Assembly: GCA_003240695.1 (NCBI GenBank)
Contig: QFNC01000027.1
Location: forward strand, 1-36,574
DNA length: 36,574 nt
Source: Pseudoxanthomonas suwonensis
GTDB lineage: Bacteria > Pseudomonadota > Gammaproteobacteria > Xanthomonadales > Xanthomonadaceae
Direction: 5' to 3'
A program made the position numbers and the translations under genes. Positions 9,035 through 15,813 of this stretch are shown here, one piece after another. The notes beneath the pieces are model-generated. The model saw nothing but the letters and a program-made list of their open reading frames with translations, searched no databases and was not told the origin of the DNA. Within the stretch, counting starts at the first letter, position 1. Every line of letters starts with the position of its first letter.

Positions 9035-9778
9035 TCAGTCCTCGCCCTGGAAGGCCCCGCGCCGCCAGGTGATGACCAGCGTGTCGCGATGGCCCGGCAC
9101 ATCGGCCTGTTCGGGCTGGATGGGCGTGGTCTCGTGGATCATGCGCGCATCGTCCATCAGCAGCAGGCTCCACGGCGCTGCCAGGGTGAAGCGCTGCCCC
9201 TGCGGTCCGTCGGCCTCGAACACCCGGGTTTCGCCACCCTTCATCCCGACCCGCGCCACCAGCAGCACGGCCACGTAGTCCACGCCATCGCGATGCGCCC
9301 CTTCCGGCGTGGGCCGGCCGATGCCGTCGGTGGTGTCGATGCGGAACGGATGCACTTCCACATGCCAGCGCGACACCGCGGACAGCGCCGTCGCCACCCC
9401 GCCCAGTGCCAGCACCAGCCGTTCGAAGGCCGGCTGCGCGGTCAATCGGGGGGTGAGCGGCTCGAACCAGCGCGCGATGCCGCCGTGCAGCGCGTTGTAA
9501 TCGGTCGACTGCCAGTGCGCCCGGTGCGCGACCGGCTGCAAGTGACCGGCTTCGGCGATGAAGCAGCCGTGGCGCCGCCGGCGGTAGCGGCCGCCATCGC
9601 GCAGCCAGGTGTCCGGCGGCAGACCGTCCCATTCCCCCTGCAGCGCCTGCAGTTCGGCCAGCGATACCCCGGCCAGTGCGGCCACGGCATCCGGCGCCAG
9701 CGCGGCGTACCCGGCCTGCCGCACATGCGCCTGCAGCTGCGGCAATAGCGTGTACGGTGGCGGGAAATGCACGGACAT
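9035..9778 (-). CDS. 2-oxoglutarate/Fe(II)-dependent dioxygenase family protein
   Basis: A 247-aa protein resembling the 2OG-Fe dioxygenase family that includes free-amino-acid hydroxylases such as L-isoleucine dioxygenase (PF10014-type). The metal triad is visible: H162 and D164 in AHRDGVDYV, and H215 in ARMIHETTP. R231 is the likely 2-oxoglutarate carboxylate anchor. The start at 9778 gives MSVHFPPPYTLLPQL; GGAG lies about 10 nt upstream. The frame is open past this point but would run through the terminator of the tRNA gene. It is followed after 52 nt by the FAH gene on the same strand and could be read with it. Substrate unknown. Confidence 0.82.
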   Translation of the reverse strand: MSVHFPPPYTLLPQLQAHVRQAGYAALAPDAVAALAGVSLAELQALQGEWDGLPPDTWLRDGGRYRRRRHGCFIAEAGHLQPVAHRAHWQSTDYNALHGGIARWFEPLTPRLTAQPAFERLVLALGGVATALSAVSRWHVEVHPFRIDTTDGIGRPTPEGAHRDGVDYVAVLLVARVGMKGGETRVFEADGPQGQRFTLAAPWSLLLMDDARMIHETTPIQPEQADVPGHRDTLVITWRRGAFQGED

Positions 9779-9811
9779 GACAGGGCGACTCCGGCCAGTG
9801 GCGCAAACGGA

Positions 9812-9834
9812 AAAGCCCGCCATGGGCGGGCTTT
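9812..9834 (-). terminator. Rho-independent terminator after tRNA-Gln
   Basis: A perfect 10-bp stem (AAAGCCCGCC / GGCGGGCTTT) with a 3-nt loop lies just downstream of the tRNA. Reading the minus strand the hairpin ends in TTTT. The symmetric A and T tracts mean it could also work in the other direction. It separates the tRNA/ribosomal-protein region from the dioxygenase gene. Confidence 0.88.
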
Positions 9835-9878
9835 GGAGGACGCTGGACCGCAACCGACTGGTCACGCGTCCTGGGAAA

Positions 9879-9953
9879 TGGCAGCCCCGGATGGATTCGA
9901 ACCACCGAATGCCTGAGTCAGAGTCAGGTGCCTTACCGCTTGGCGACGGGGCT
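9879..9953 (-). tRNA. tRNA-Gln (anticodon CTG)
   Basis: A complete cloverleaf on the minus strand. The acceptor stem AGCCCCG/CGGGGCT is 7 of 7 paired, the D arm is GCC-AAGCGGTAA-GGC, the anticodon arm is CCTGA-CTCTGAC-TCAGG with anticodon CTG reading CAG glutamine codons, and the T arm has the TTCGAAT loop. The discriminator is G and CCA is encoded. The length is 72 nt plus CCA. The first pair is A1-T72 rather than the T1-A72 familiar from the E. coli glutamine tRNAs. Confidence 0.96.
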
Positions 9954-10033
9954 ATGCAACGGATTGTAATCGCAAATGCGCCTGCCGGATGAACCCACCG
10001 GCAAGCGCGCAGACGATCGTTCGCTGGCTAGGA

Positions 10034-10075
10034 GTGGTAGCGCCGCCTGTACATTCGGTACAGGCAAGCTGCCAC
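10034..10075. repeat. Strong imperfect hairpin between rpsI and tRNA-Gln
   Basis: An 8-bp perfect stem GCCTGTAC (10045-10052) / GTACAGGC (10058-10065) has a 5-nt loop. It is extended outward by GTGGTA (10034-10039) with TGCCAC (10070-10075), which allows one G-U pair. It lies 25 nt past the rpsI stop codon. There is no T-run on either strand, so it may be a processing or 3'-stabilising structure, or a weak terminator, for the rplM-rpsI mRNA. Confidence 0.6.
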
Positions 10076-10099
10076 GACAACGCCAGCGGACGACTCGGC

Positions 10100-10492
10100 T
10101 CAGCGCTTGCTGAACTGGGTGGCGCGACGGGCCTTGTGCAGACCCACCTTCTTGCGCTCCACCTCGCGCGCGTCGCGGGTCATGAATCCGGCCTTGCGCA
10201 GTTCGGACTTCAGCGTGTCGTCGTATTCCACCAGCGCGCGGGCGATGCCCAGGCGGATGGCACCGGCCTGGCCGGTGGTGCCGCCGCCGCTGGCGGTGGC
10301 GACCACATCGAAGCTGTCCAGGCGGTTGGTCAGTTCCAGCGGCTGGCGCACGATCATGCGCGCGGTCTCGCGGCCGAAGAACTCGTCCAGCGGACGGCCG
10401 TTGACGGTGATCTTGCCCTCGCCCTTGCGCAGGAACACGCGGGCGGTGGAGGACTTGCGACGGCCGGTGCCGTAGTTTTGCGTGGTAGCCAT
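10100..10492 (-). CDS. rpsI: 30S ribosomal protein S9
   Basis: Small-subunit ribosomal protein uS9, whose C-terminal tail reaches the P-site tRNA. The 130 aa match the family length. The N-terminus contains YGTGRRKSSTARVF and the basic tail ends in QFSKR. It begins 3 nt after the rplM stop codon, the standard rplM-rpsI arrangement, so the two are co-translated. Confidence 0.98.
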   Translation of the reverse strand: MATTQNYGTGRRKSSTARVFLRKGEGKITVNGRPLDEFFGRETARMIVRQPLELTNRLDSFDVVATASGGGTTGQAGAIRLGIARALVEYDDTLKSELRKAGFMTRDAREVERKKVGLHKARRATQFSKR

Positions 10493-10495
10493 CGG

Positions 10496-10924
10496 TCAGA
10501 TTTCCAGGGGTTGGGGCTGCTGGGCGGCATGCGGATGCTCGCTGCCCTTGTAGACTTTCAGCTTGCGGAACATCGCCCGGCCCAGCGGATTCTTGGGCAG
10601 CATGCCCTTCACGCCGATCTCGATCACGCGCTCGGGGTGGCGATCCAGCGCCTCGGCAAGCGTTTCGGTCTTCAGGTTGCCGATGTAGCCGGTGAAGCGG
10701 TGGTACTGCTTGTCGGCCAGCTTGTTGCCGGTCACGGCGATCTTCTCGGCATTGACCACGATGATGTAGTCGCCGGTGTCGACGTGCGGGGTGAACACGG
10801 GCTTGTGCTTGCCGCGCAGGCGGTAGGCCAGCTCTGCGCACAGGCGGCCGAGGGTCTTGCCTTCGGCATCGACAACGTACCAGTCGCGCTGGACGGTCTC
10901 GTTCTTGGCGGTATAGGTCTTCAT
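10496..10924 (-). CDS. rplM: 50S ribosomal protein L13
   Basis: Large-subunit protein uL13, 142 aa, starting MKTYTAKNETVQRDWYVVDA with the typical GKTLGRLC and GMLPKNPLGR segments. The start at 10924 is fixed by homology; the frame is open far upstream only because it is antisense to coq7. First gene of the rplM-rpsI operon, with a good promoter about 110-135 nt upstream. This leaves a leader long enough to hold the L13 autoregulatory site known in gammaproteobacteria. Confidence 0.98.
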   Translation of the reverse strand: MKTYTAKNETVQRDWYVVDAEGKTLGRLCAELAYRLRGKHKPVFTPHVDTGDYIIVVNAEKIAVTGNKLADKQYHRFTGYIGNLKTETLAEALDRHPERVIEIGVKGMLPKNPLGRAMFRKLKVYKGSEHPHAAQQPQPLEI

Positions 10925-11031
10925 GACGGACTCGATGGATAGGTACGTTGTCGGGCCAGGTCCGGGCGGGCACGGAGCCTGCGGCGGACGGTCGCCTCGC
11001 GTTGTACGGTGGCGGAACAAAAAGAAGCGGA

Positions 11032-11060
11032 ATGATACCCGCCGGCCTCGCCCTGCGCAA
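11032..11060 (-). promoter_or_regulatory. Predicted sigma-70 promoter of rplM-rpsI
   Basis: Reading the minus strand, TTGCGC (11060-11055) and TATCAT (11037-11032) are separated by exactly 17 nt. Transcription would start near 11025, giving a 5' leader of about 100 nt before rplM. The element lies in the gap between the divergent rplM and coq7 starts. Confidence 0.65.
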
Positions 11061-11110
11061 GCACCCGGGCATGACCTGCCGAATGGCGGATGCGGCGCTA
11101 CCATGTGCAC

Positions 11111-11755
11111 ATGCCTGCCATCCGCCATCTCGGCCCTCTCGACCGCCTGCTGATCGAAGCCCAGCGCGCGCTCGACAGCGTGGCCGGCCAACCGGCTGCA
11201 CAGCGCGCCAACCCCGGCGAGGTCCACCCTGCTCCCGAACTGGACGCAGCTGACCGCCGGCACGTGGCCGGGCTGATGCGCATCAATCACGTCGGCGAAA
11301 TCTGCGCACAGGCGCTGTACAGCGGCCAGGCCGCCGTGGCCCGCGATACCGCCACCCGCGACGGCCTGCTGGCCGCGGCCGCCGAGGAAACCGACCATCT
11401 GGCCTGGTGTGCACAGCGCCTGCGCGAGCTGGACAGCCGCCCCAGCCTGCTCAATCCGCTGTGGTATGCCGGCAGCTATGCCATCGGCACGCTGGCCGGG
11501 CTGCGCGGCGACGGCTGGAATCTGGGTTTCGTGGTGGAAACCGAGCGCCAGGTGGAAGCGCATCTGGCCGAGCATCTGCGTTCGCTGCCGCCCGCCGACG
11601 GCCGCAGCCGCGCCATCCTGGAGCAGATGCAGGACGACGAGGCCCGCCACGCCGACCACGCCCAGGCGCAGGGTGCGCGCACGCTGCCCCAGCCGGTGCC
11701 GACGCTGATGGCACTGGCGTCGAAGCTGATGAAGACGGTGGCCTACCGGATCTGA
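11111..11755 (+). CDS. coq7: 3-demethoxyubiquinol 3-hydroxylase Coq7
   Basis: Di-iron hydroxylase for the penultimate step of ubiquinone synthesis, replacing the flavin enzyme UbiF of enterics. It is peripheral on the inner membrane. The 214 aa carry the expected carboxylate/histidine ligands: E63 (HVGEIC), E93 and H96 (EETDH), E145 (ETERQVE), and E177/H180 (DDEARH). The start at 11111 gives MPAIRHLGPLDRLL, in line with homologues; an in-frame ATG 21 nt earlier is possible. No clear Shine-Dalgarno is seen for either. Divergent from rplM, convergent with speD. Confidence 0.95.
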   Translation: MPAIRHLGPLDRLLIEAQRALDSVAGQPAAQRANPGEVHPAPELDAADRRHVAGLMRINHVGEICAQALYSGQAAVARDTATRDGLLAAAAEETDHLAWCAQRLRELDSRPSLLNPLWYAGSYAIGTLAGLRGDGWNLGFVVETERQVEAHLAEHLRSLPPADGRSRAILEQMQDDEARHADHAQAQGARTLPQPVPTLMALASKLMKTVAYRI

Positions 11756-11773
11756 CCCCGGCAGGCCGGCAGC

Positions 11774-12565
11774 TCATTCCTGCAGGTTGCGGCCCTGGTA
11801 CAGCTCCTCGATCTCGCGCTTCAGCCGCGCCTCGATCTTCATGCGCTCCTTGAAGGACAGGTTGCGCGACTTCTCCTCGAACAGGTAGTTGTCCAGGTCG
11901 AACTCCTTCAGGTGCATCTTGGTGTGGAAGATGTTTTCCTGGTAGACGTTCACGTCCAGCATCTCGTAGCGTGCCTTGACGTTCTTCGCCAGGTAGTCCT
12001 GGATCGAGTTGATCTTGTGGTCGATGTAGTGCTTGCGCCCCTTCACGTCGCGGGTGAAGCCGCGTACCCGGTAGTCCATCACCACGATGTCGGACTCCAG
12101 CGATTCGATCAGGTAGTTCAGCGCCTTCAGCGGGCTGATGACGCCGCAGGTGGACACGTCGATGTCGGCACGGAAGGTGGCGATGCCGTTGTCCGGATGC
12201 GTTTCCGGGTAGGTGTGCACGGTGATGTGCGACTTGTCCAGGTGCGCGACCACCGCGTCGGAGATCACGCCCTTGGCGTCGGCCTTGTCGATCACCGGCT
12301 GCTCGGAGATCAGGATGGTGACCGAGGCGCCCTGCGGGTCGTAGTCCTGGCGGGCGATGTTGAGGATGTTGGCGCCGATGATCTCGGCCACGTCGGTCAG
12401 GATCTGGGTCAGGCGGTCGGCGTCGTACTGCTCGTCGATGTACTCGATGTAGCGCTGGCGCTGGTCCTCGGAGGCGGCGTAGCACACGTCGTAGATGTTG
12501 AAGCTCAGCGACTTGGTGAGGTTGTTGAAGCCCTGCAGCTTCAGGCGCGGGAGCGGCTTGACCAC
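11774..12565 (-). CDS. speD: S-adenosylmethionine decarboxylase proenzyme (class 1A)
   Basis: Pyruvoyl enzyme producing decarboxylated SAM for spermidine synthesis. It closely follows E. coli SpeD throughout. I chose the GTG at 12565, which has AGGA 7 nt upstream. This gives 263 aa and places the self-cleavage pair K111-S112 (HLDKSHITVH) at the same numbers as in the E. coli enzyme. ATG codons at 12595 and 12592 would only add a few unconserved residues. The gene is divergent from clp, with 151 nt between the two starts. Confidence 0.95.
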   Translation of the reverse strand: MVKPLPRLKLQGFNNLTKSLSFNIYDVCYAASEDQRQRYIEYIDEQYDADRLTQILTDVAEIIGANILNIARQDYDPQGASVTILISEQPVIDKADAKGVISDAVVAHLDKSHITVHTYPETHPDNGIATFRADIDVSTCGVISPLKALNYLIESLESDIVVMDYRVRGFTRDVKGRKHYIDHKINSIQDYLAKNVKARYEMLDVNVYQENIFHTKMHLKEFDLDNYLFEEKSRNLSFKERMKIEARLKREIEELYQGRNLQE

Positions 12566-12716
12566 GGCGGTGTCCTGGCTGGGGAAACGCATCATTATGC
12601 GCTTTTCCTTCCGGGAAGACATCGACGTCACGGTTATCGATACGCCTGTTTGCTGTACGGTCAATAAACGCCTACCCTTGGGCTTTGTCCCATCCTCCAG
12701 CAACGGTACCCCCCTG

Positions 12717-13400
12717 ATGCCTGCACCCAACGCGCTCGTGCTTCGAAAGCCCATCGGGCTGCTGGCCCTGGACCGCCCCGCCATCGACCGTTTCCTGGCG
12801 CATTCGCACCGCCGCCGCTACCCCAATCGTACCGACGTGTTCCGGCCGGGCGATCCGGCCGGCACCTTGTATTACGTGATCAGCGGCTCGGTCAGCATCA
12901 TCACCGAGGAGGACGATGGCCGCGAGCTGGTGCTGGGCTATTTCGGCCCCGGCGAATTCGTCGGCGAGATGGGCCTGTACATCGAATCCGACCGCCGCGA
13001 GGTGATCCTGCGCACCCGGGCACCGTGCGAGTTGGCCGAACTGGACTACGACCGGCTGTACCAGTTGATGGAAGGCGCGCTGCGCGACGACGCCCCGCGC
13101 CTGCTGTACGCCATCGGCGCGCAGTTGTCGCGGCGCTTGCTGGACACCAGCCGCAAGGCCGGGCGACTCGCCTTCCTGGACGTGACCGACCGGATCGTGC
13201 GCACCCTGCACGACCTGGCCCGCGAGCCGGAAGCGATGAGCCATCCGCAGGGTACCCAGTTGCGGGTATCGCGGCAGGAACTGGCCCGTCTGGTGGGTTG
13301 TTCGCGCGAGATGGCCGGTCGTGTCTTGAAGAAGCTGCAGGCAGACGGCAAGCTGTACGCACGCGGCAAGACCGTCGTGCTGTTCGGGACACGTGGATGA
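12717..13400 (+). CDS. clp: Crp-like transcription regulator Clp
   Basis: Homologue of the Xanthomonas global regulator Clp, a Crp/FNR-superfamily activator whose DNA binding is blocked by cyclic di-GMP and which controls exopolysaccharide, exoenzyme and virulence genes. The 227 aa contain a cyclic-nucleotide-binding beta-roll (about 30-140, with PGDPAGTLYYVISGSV and GEFVGEMGL), the long dimer helix, and a helix-turn-helix at about 184-208 (SRQELARLVGCSREMAGRVL). The start at 12717 is by homology; no strong Shine-Dalgarno is seen. The stop overlaps the next gene as ATGA. Ligand specificity is inferred from the family. Confidence 0.95.
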   Translation: MPAPNALVLRKPIGLLALDRPAIDRFLAHSHRRRYPNRTDVFRPGDPAGTLYYVISGSVSIITEEDDGRELVLGYFGPGEFVGEMGLYIESDRREVILRTRAPCELAELDYDRLYQLMEGALRDDAPRLLYAIGAQLSRRLLDTSRKAGRLAFLDVTDRIVRTLHDLAREPEAMSHPQGTQLRVSRQELARLVGCSREMAGRVLKKLQADGKLYARGKTVVLFGTRG

Positions 13401-13861
13401 GCGATTCTGCAAGCGGTGAAAGCGACGATGCCGAGCTGCGCCTGGCATCGATCCAGGATGCCGAGGACGTGGCCAACCTGCTGACCCAGCTGGGCTATCC
13501 CTGCGATCGCCGCGACGCGGTCGAGCGCATCAGCCGCGTCATGGACACCGACCGCCAGGTGCTGATGCTGGCCCGCCGCGACGGCGTGGTCTGCGGGCTG
13601 ATCGGCCTGGACTTCATGTATTACCTGCCACTGGGCACCTTCACCTGCCGGGTGACCGCACTGGTGGTCACGCCCGAGGCGCAGGGCCGCGGCCTGGGTC
13701 GGCAACTGCTGCGCGAGGCCGAACGCCGCGCACGCGCCGGCGGCGCGGCACGCATCGAATTGACCAGCGGTTCGCAGCGGGTGGACGCGCACGCCTTCTA
13801 CAAGGCCTGCGGCTACAGCGACGGTACGCGCCGCTTCATCAAGCGGCTGGGCGACGCCTGA
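13397..13861 (+). CDS. GNAT family N-acetyltransferase
   Basis: A 154-aa single-domain acetyltransferase. The acetyl-CoA pyrophosphate loop is VVTPEAQGRGLGRQLL (motif A), followed by the ARIELTSGSQR beta strand/turn and HAFYKACGY near the C-terminus (motif B). The ATG overlaps the clp stop codon by 4 nt, so it is co-translated with the regulator. The substrate cannot be told from the sequence. A 6-bp hairpin (13864-13878, CCGCCG-cat-CGGCGG) follows the stop but lacks a T-run. Confidence 0.88.
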   Translation: MSDSASGESDDAELRLASIQDAEDVANLLTQLGYPCDRRDAVERISRVMDTDRQVLMLARRDGVVCGLIGLDFMYYLPLGTFTCRVTALVVTPEAQGRGLGRQLLREAERRARAGGAARIELTSGSQRVDAHAFYKACGYSDGTRRFIKRLGDA

Positions 13862-14002
13862 CACCGCCGCATCGGCGGCCTTCGACCGCGCCGGCCATGA
13901 CTTTCGAGACTGCCGCGCCCCGACGGAGGAGCTGCAGTATCTGCCGTCCCGTCCCTGCTGCCCCAGCCCCTGCACTGGTTCGGACGCTGGTTTGCCGCGG
14001 TC

Positions 14003-14209
14003 GTGGGCGTGCTGGGCCTGGCGCTGGCGGCCAATCAGCACTTTGCGGGATGGAAGAAGATCTGGGCGGGGGATTTCACGCTCGGCGAGCAGTGGTTCGT
14101 GAATCCGTGGCTGCTGTGGGGAGCGGCTCTGTTCATCCTGAGTGGCCAGTTGATGCTGCTGCACGCAGCCGCGCAGCGCCCATTCGCCCGCCCTGCAACA
14201 ACGCCTTGA
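14003..14209 (+). CDS. Doubtful small two-segment membrane protein
   Basis: An open frame reading from GTG at 14003 gives 68 aa, with one hydrophobic segment at the N-terminus (VLGLALAAN) and another near residues 35-55 (WLLWGAALFILSGQLMLL), separated by an aromatic/charged stretch. The same frame stays open back to 13901 and adds a plausible amphipathic lead (LHWFGRWFAAVVG), but contains no ATG, GTG or TTG before 14003. A strong GGAGGA at 13925-13930 is followed by no start codon in this frame. No family recognised. It could be a real small gene with an unusual start, a frameshifted gene, or chance. Confidence 0.4.
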   Translation: MGVLGLALAANQHFAGWKKIWAGDFTLGEQWFVNPWLLWGAALFILSGQLMLLHAAAQRPFARPATTP

Positions 14210-14213
14210 CCGC

Positions 14214-14954
14214 TCAGCCTGTGGCAGCAGCGGATTCGCCGGCACGCCCCGGACATCCCCAGTTCAGGATCGGCGTTCCGGCCGGCAACACACGACGGAA
14301 GGTGTCCACGGCGGCGGTCTTGGGATTCACCACCACCGGTCGACGCGCGGCCTGCAGCAAGGGCAGATCGGCCCGGCTGTCGGAATAGGCCACGGCAATC
14401 GGCTGCGTGTAACCGGCCTCGCGGATCATCCGCACCTTCATCCGTGCATGGCAGTGGCGCACGGCCACCACGCCGCCGCAGCGCGGTCCCACGGCGGTAC
14501 CGATCACCGGAACGTCCTCGTGGGCCACGAAGGCCAGGATCGCGCGCGCCAGCTCCGGTGGCGCACCGGTGGCGATCAGCACGGTGTCGCCCTGCTCGCG
14601 GTGCCGGTGCAGCACGTCGATGGCGGCCGGCAGCAGCCGCGACTTCAGCGCAGCGACATTCTCCTTCACGTAGGCATCGATCAATGCATCCAGGTCGCGG
14701 CGGCGGTGCAGGCCCACCGTACCGGCCCAGACGAAGGCGGAGATGCCGCGGCGACGCGTGGGCAGCCAGGCGATCATCGGCGCAGCCAGCGGTGCGATCA
14801 GCAGCGCCAGCGCCGTGCGCCACCAGCGGCGCAGCAGCAGCCAGCGGAACAGCAGCGCACCGGAGTCGCCGTCGGTGAGGGTGTGGTCGAAGTCGAACAC
14901 CACCAGCGGGGCATCCGCATCCGACCGGGACATGGCTGGAACGGCAGAGGTCAT
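14214..14954 (-). CDS. HAD-IB family phosphatase, PgpC/YfhB-like
   Basis: A 246-aa haloacid-dehalogenase phosphatase with the DFDHTLT nucleophile motif (D21, D23), a hydrophobic membrane-associating segment just after it (RWLLLRRWWRTALALLIAPL), the motif II region LIATGAPPEL and the motif III/IV region YSDSRADLPLL. The order and the hydrophobic insert resemble E. coli PgpC (phosphatidylglycerophosphatase C), so phosphatidylglycerol-phosphate is a candidate substrate; SerB-like activity is the alternative. The start could also be the ATG at 14933. It lies 55 nt downstream of trpC on the same strand and may be the last gene of that operon. Confidence 0.82.
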   Translation of the reverse strand: MTSAVPAMSRSDADAPLVVFDFDHTLTDGDSGALLFRWLLLRRWWRTALALLIAPLAAPMIAWLPTRRRGISAFVWAGTVGLHRRRDLDALIDAYVKENVAALKSRLLPAAIDVLHRHREQGDTVLIATGAPPELARAILAFVAHEDVPVIGTAVGPRCGGVVAVRHCHARMKVRMIREAGYTQPIAVAYSDSRADLPLLQAARRPVVVNPKTAAVDTFRRVLPAGTPILNWGCPGRAGESAAATG

Positions 14955-15009
14955 CGGCACAGCGTATCGGATTCCGCCGACAGGGTCGTGCAAGGGCGAC
15001 CGACGCGTT

Positions 15010-15813
15010 TCACGCCGTGGCATCGAAAAACAGTCGCTGCAACTCCACGCCCGGATCGTCTGCGCGCATGAAGCGTTCACCGACCAGGAATGCCGGCACG
15101 CCGGCCTGCCGCAACACGTGCACATCATGCGGCGTGGCGATGCCGCTTTCACTGACCACGATGCGACCTTCGGGAATCATCGCGCGCAGGCGCAGCGTGG
15201 TGTCCAGCGACACCGCGAAGCTGCGCAGGTCGCGGTTGTTGATGCCGATCAGCACGTGCCCGGGCAGTCGCAGGGCGCGCTGCAGTTCGTCGGCATCGTG
15301 CACTTCCAGCAGCACCTCCATGCCCAGATCGCGGGCCTGGGCGGCGAAATCGGCCAGCTGCGCGTCGCCCAGCGCGGCGGCGATCAGCAGGATCGCGTCG
15401 GCCCCCAGCACGCGGGACTGCACCAGCTGGTAGGCATCGACGATGAAATCCTTGCGCAGCACCGGCAAAGCACAGGCGCTGCGCGCCTGCTGCAGGTACG
15501 CATCGCAGCCCTGGAAGAAGTCCACGTCGGTCAGTACCGACAGGCAGGCAGCGCCGGCTGCGGCATAGCTGCGGGCGATGGCGACCGGATCGAAATCCGA
15601 GCGGATCACTCCCTGCGACGGACTGGCCTTCTTCACTTCGGCAATCACCGCCGGCTTTCCCTCGGCGGCATGGCCGGCAATGGCCGCCGCGAAGCCGCGC
15701 ACAGGCGGTGCTTGCCGCAGCCGCGCCTGCAGCTGCGGCAGCGGCAGTTGCTGCATGGCCTGCGCCACTTCCGCGTGCTTGCGGGCAAGGATGGTGTGCA
15801 GGATGTCAGTCAT
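15010..15813 (-). CDS. trpC: Indole-3-glycerol phosphate synthase
   Basis: TIM-barrel enzyme forming indole-3-glycerol phosphate from CdRP in tryptophan synthesis. The 267 aa are monofunctional, without a TrpF domain. Motifs: AEVKKASPSQG, LRKDFIVD, the LLEVHDADEL strand, GINNRDL and VSESGI. The ATG at 15813 lies inside the end of the upstream Mur-ligase-like gene (8-nt overlap), so its translation is likely coupled to that gene rather than directly to trpD, from which it is separated by about 5.5 kb. Confidence 0.96.
   Translation of the reverse strand: MTDILHTILARKHAEVAQAMQQLPLPQLQARLRQAPPVRGFAAAIAGHAAEGKPAVIAEVKKASPSQGVIRSDFDPVAIARSYAAAGAACLSVLTDVDFFQGCDAYLQQARSACALPVLRKDFIVDAYQLVQSRVLGADAILLIAAALGDAQLADFAAQARDLGMEVLLEVHDADELQRALRLPGHVLIGINNRDLRSFAVSLDTTLRLRAMIPEGRIVVSESGIATPHDVHVLRQAGVPAFLVGERFMRADDPGVELQRLFFDATA

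Noticed and set aside
9779..9865. Extending the 2OG dioxygenase gene to a start at 9865
   Set aside because: The extension would translate the tRNA-Gln terminator hairpin; the start at 9778 suits the family length.
12592..12622. ATG starts for speD upstream of GTG 12565
   Set aside because: GTG has a better Shine-Dalgarno and brings the cleavage serine to position 112, as in E. coli SpeD.
13897..14388. 163-codon plus-strand frame starting at the ATG after the GNAT gene
   Set aside because: Cys/Arg/Pro-rich composition typical of an out-of-frame reading, and it runs antisense into the HAD phosphatase. The adjacent frame looks more protein-like.
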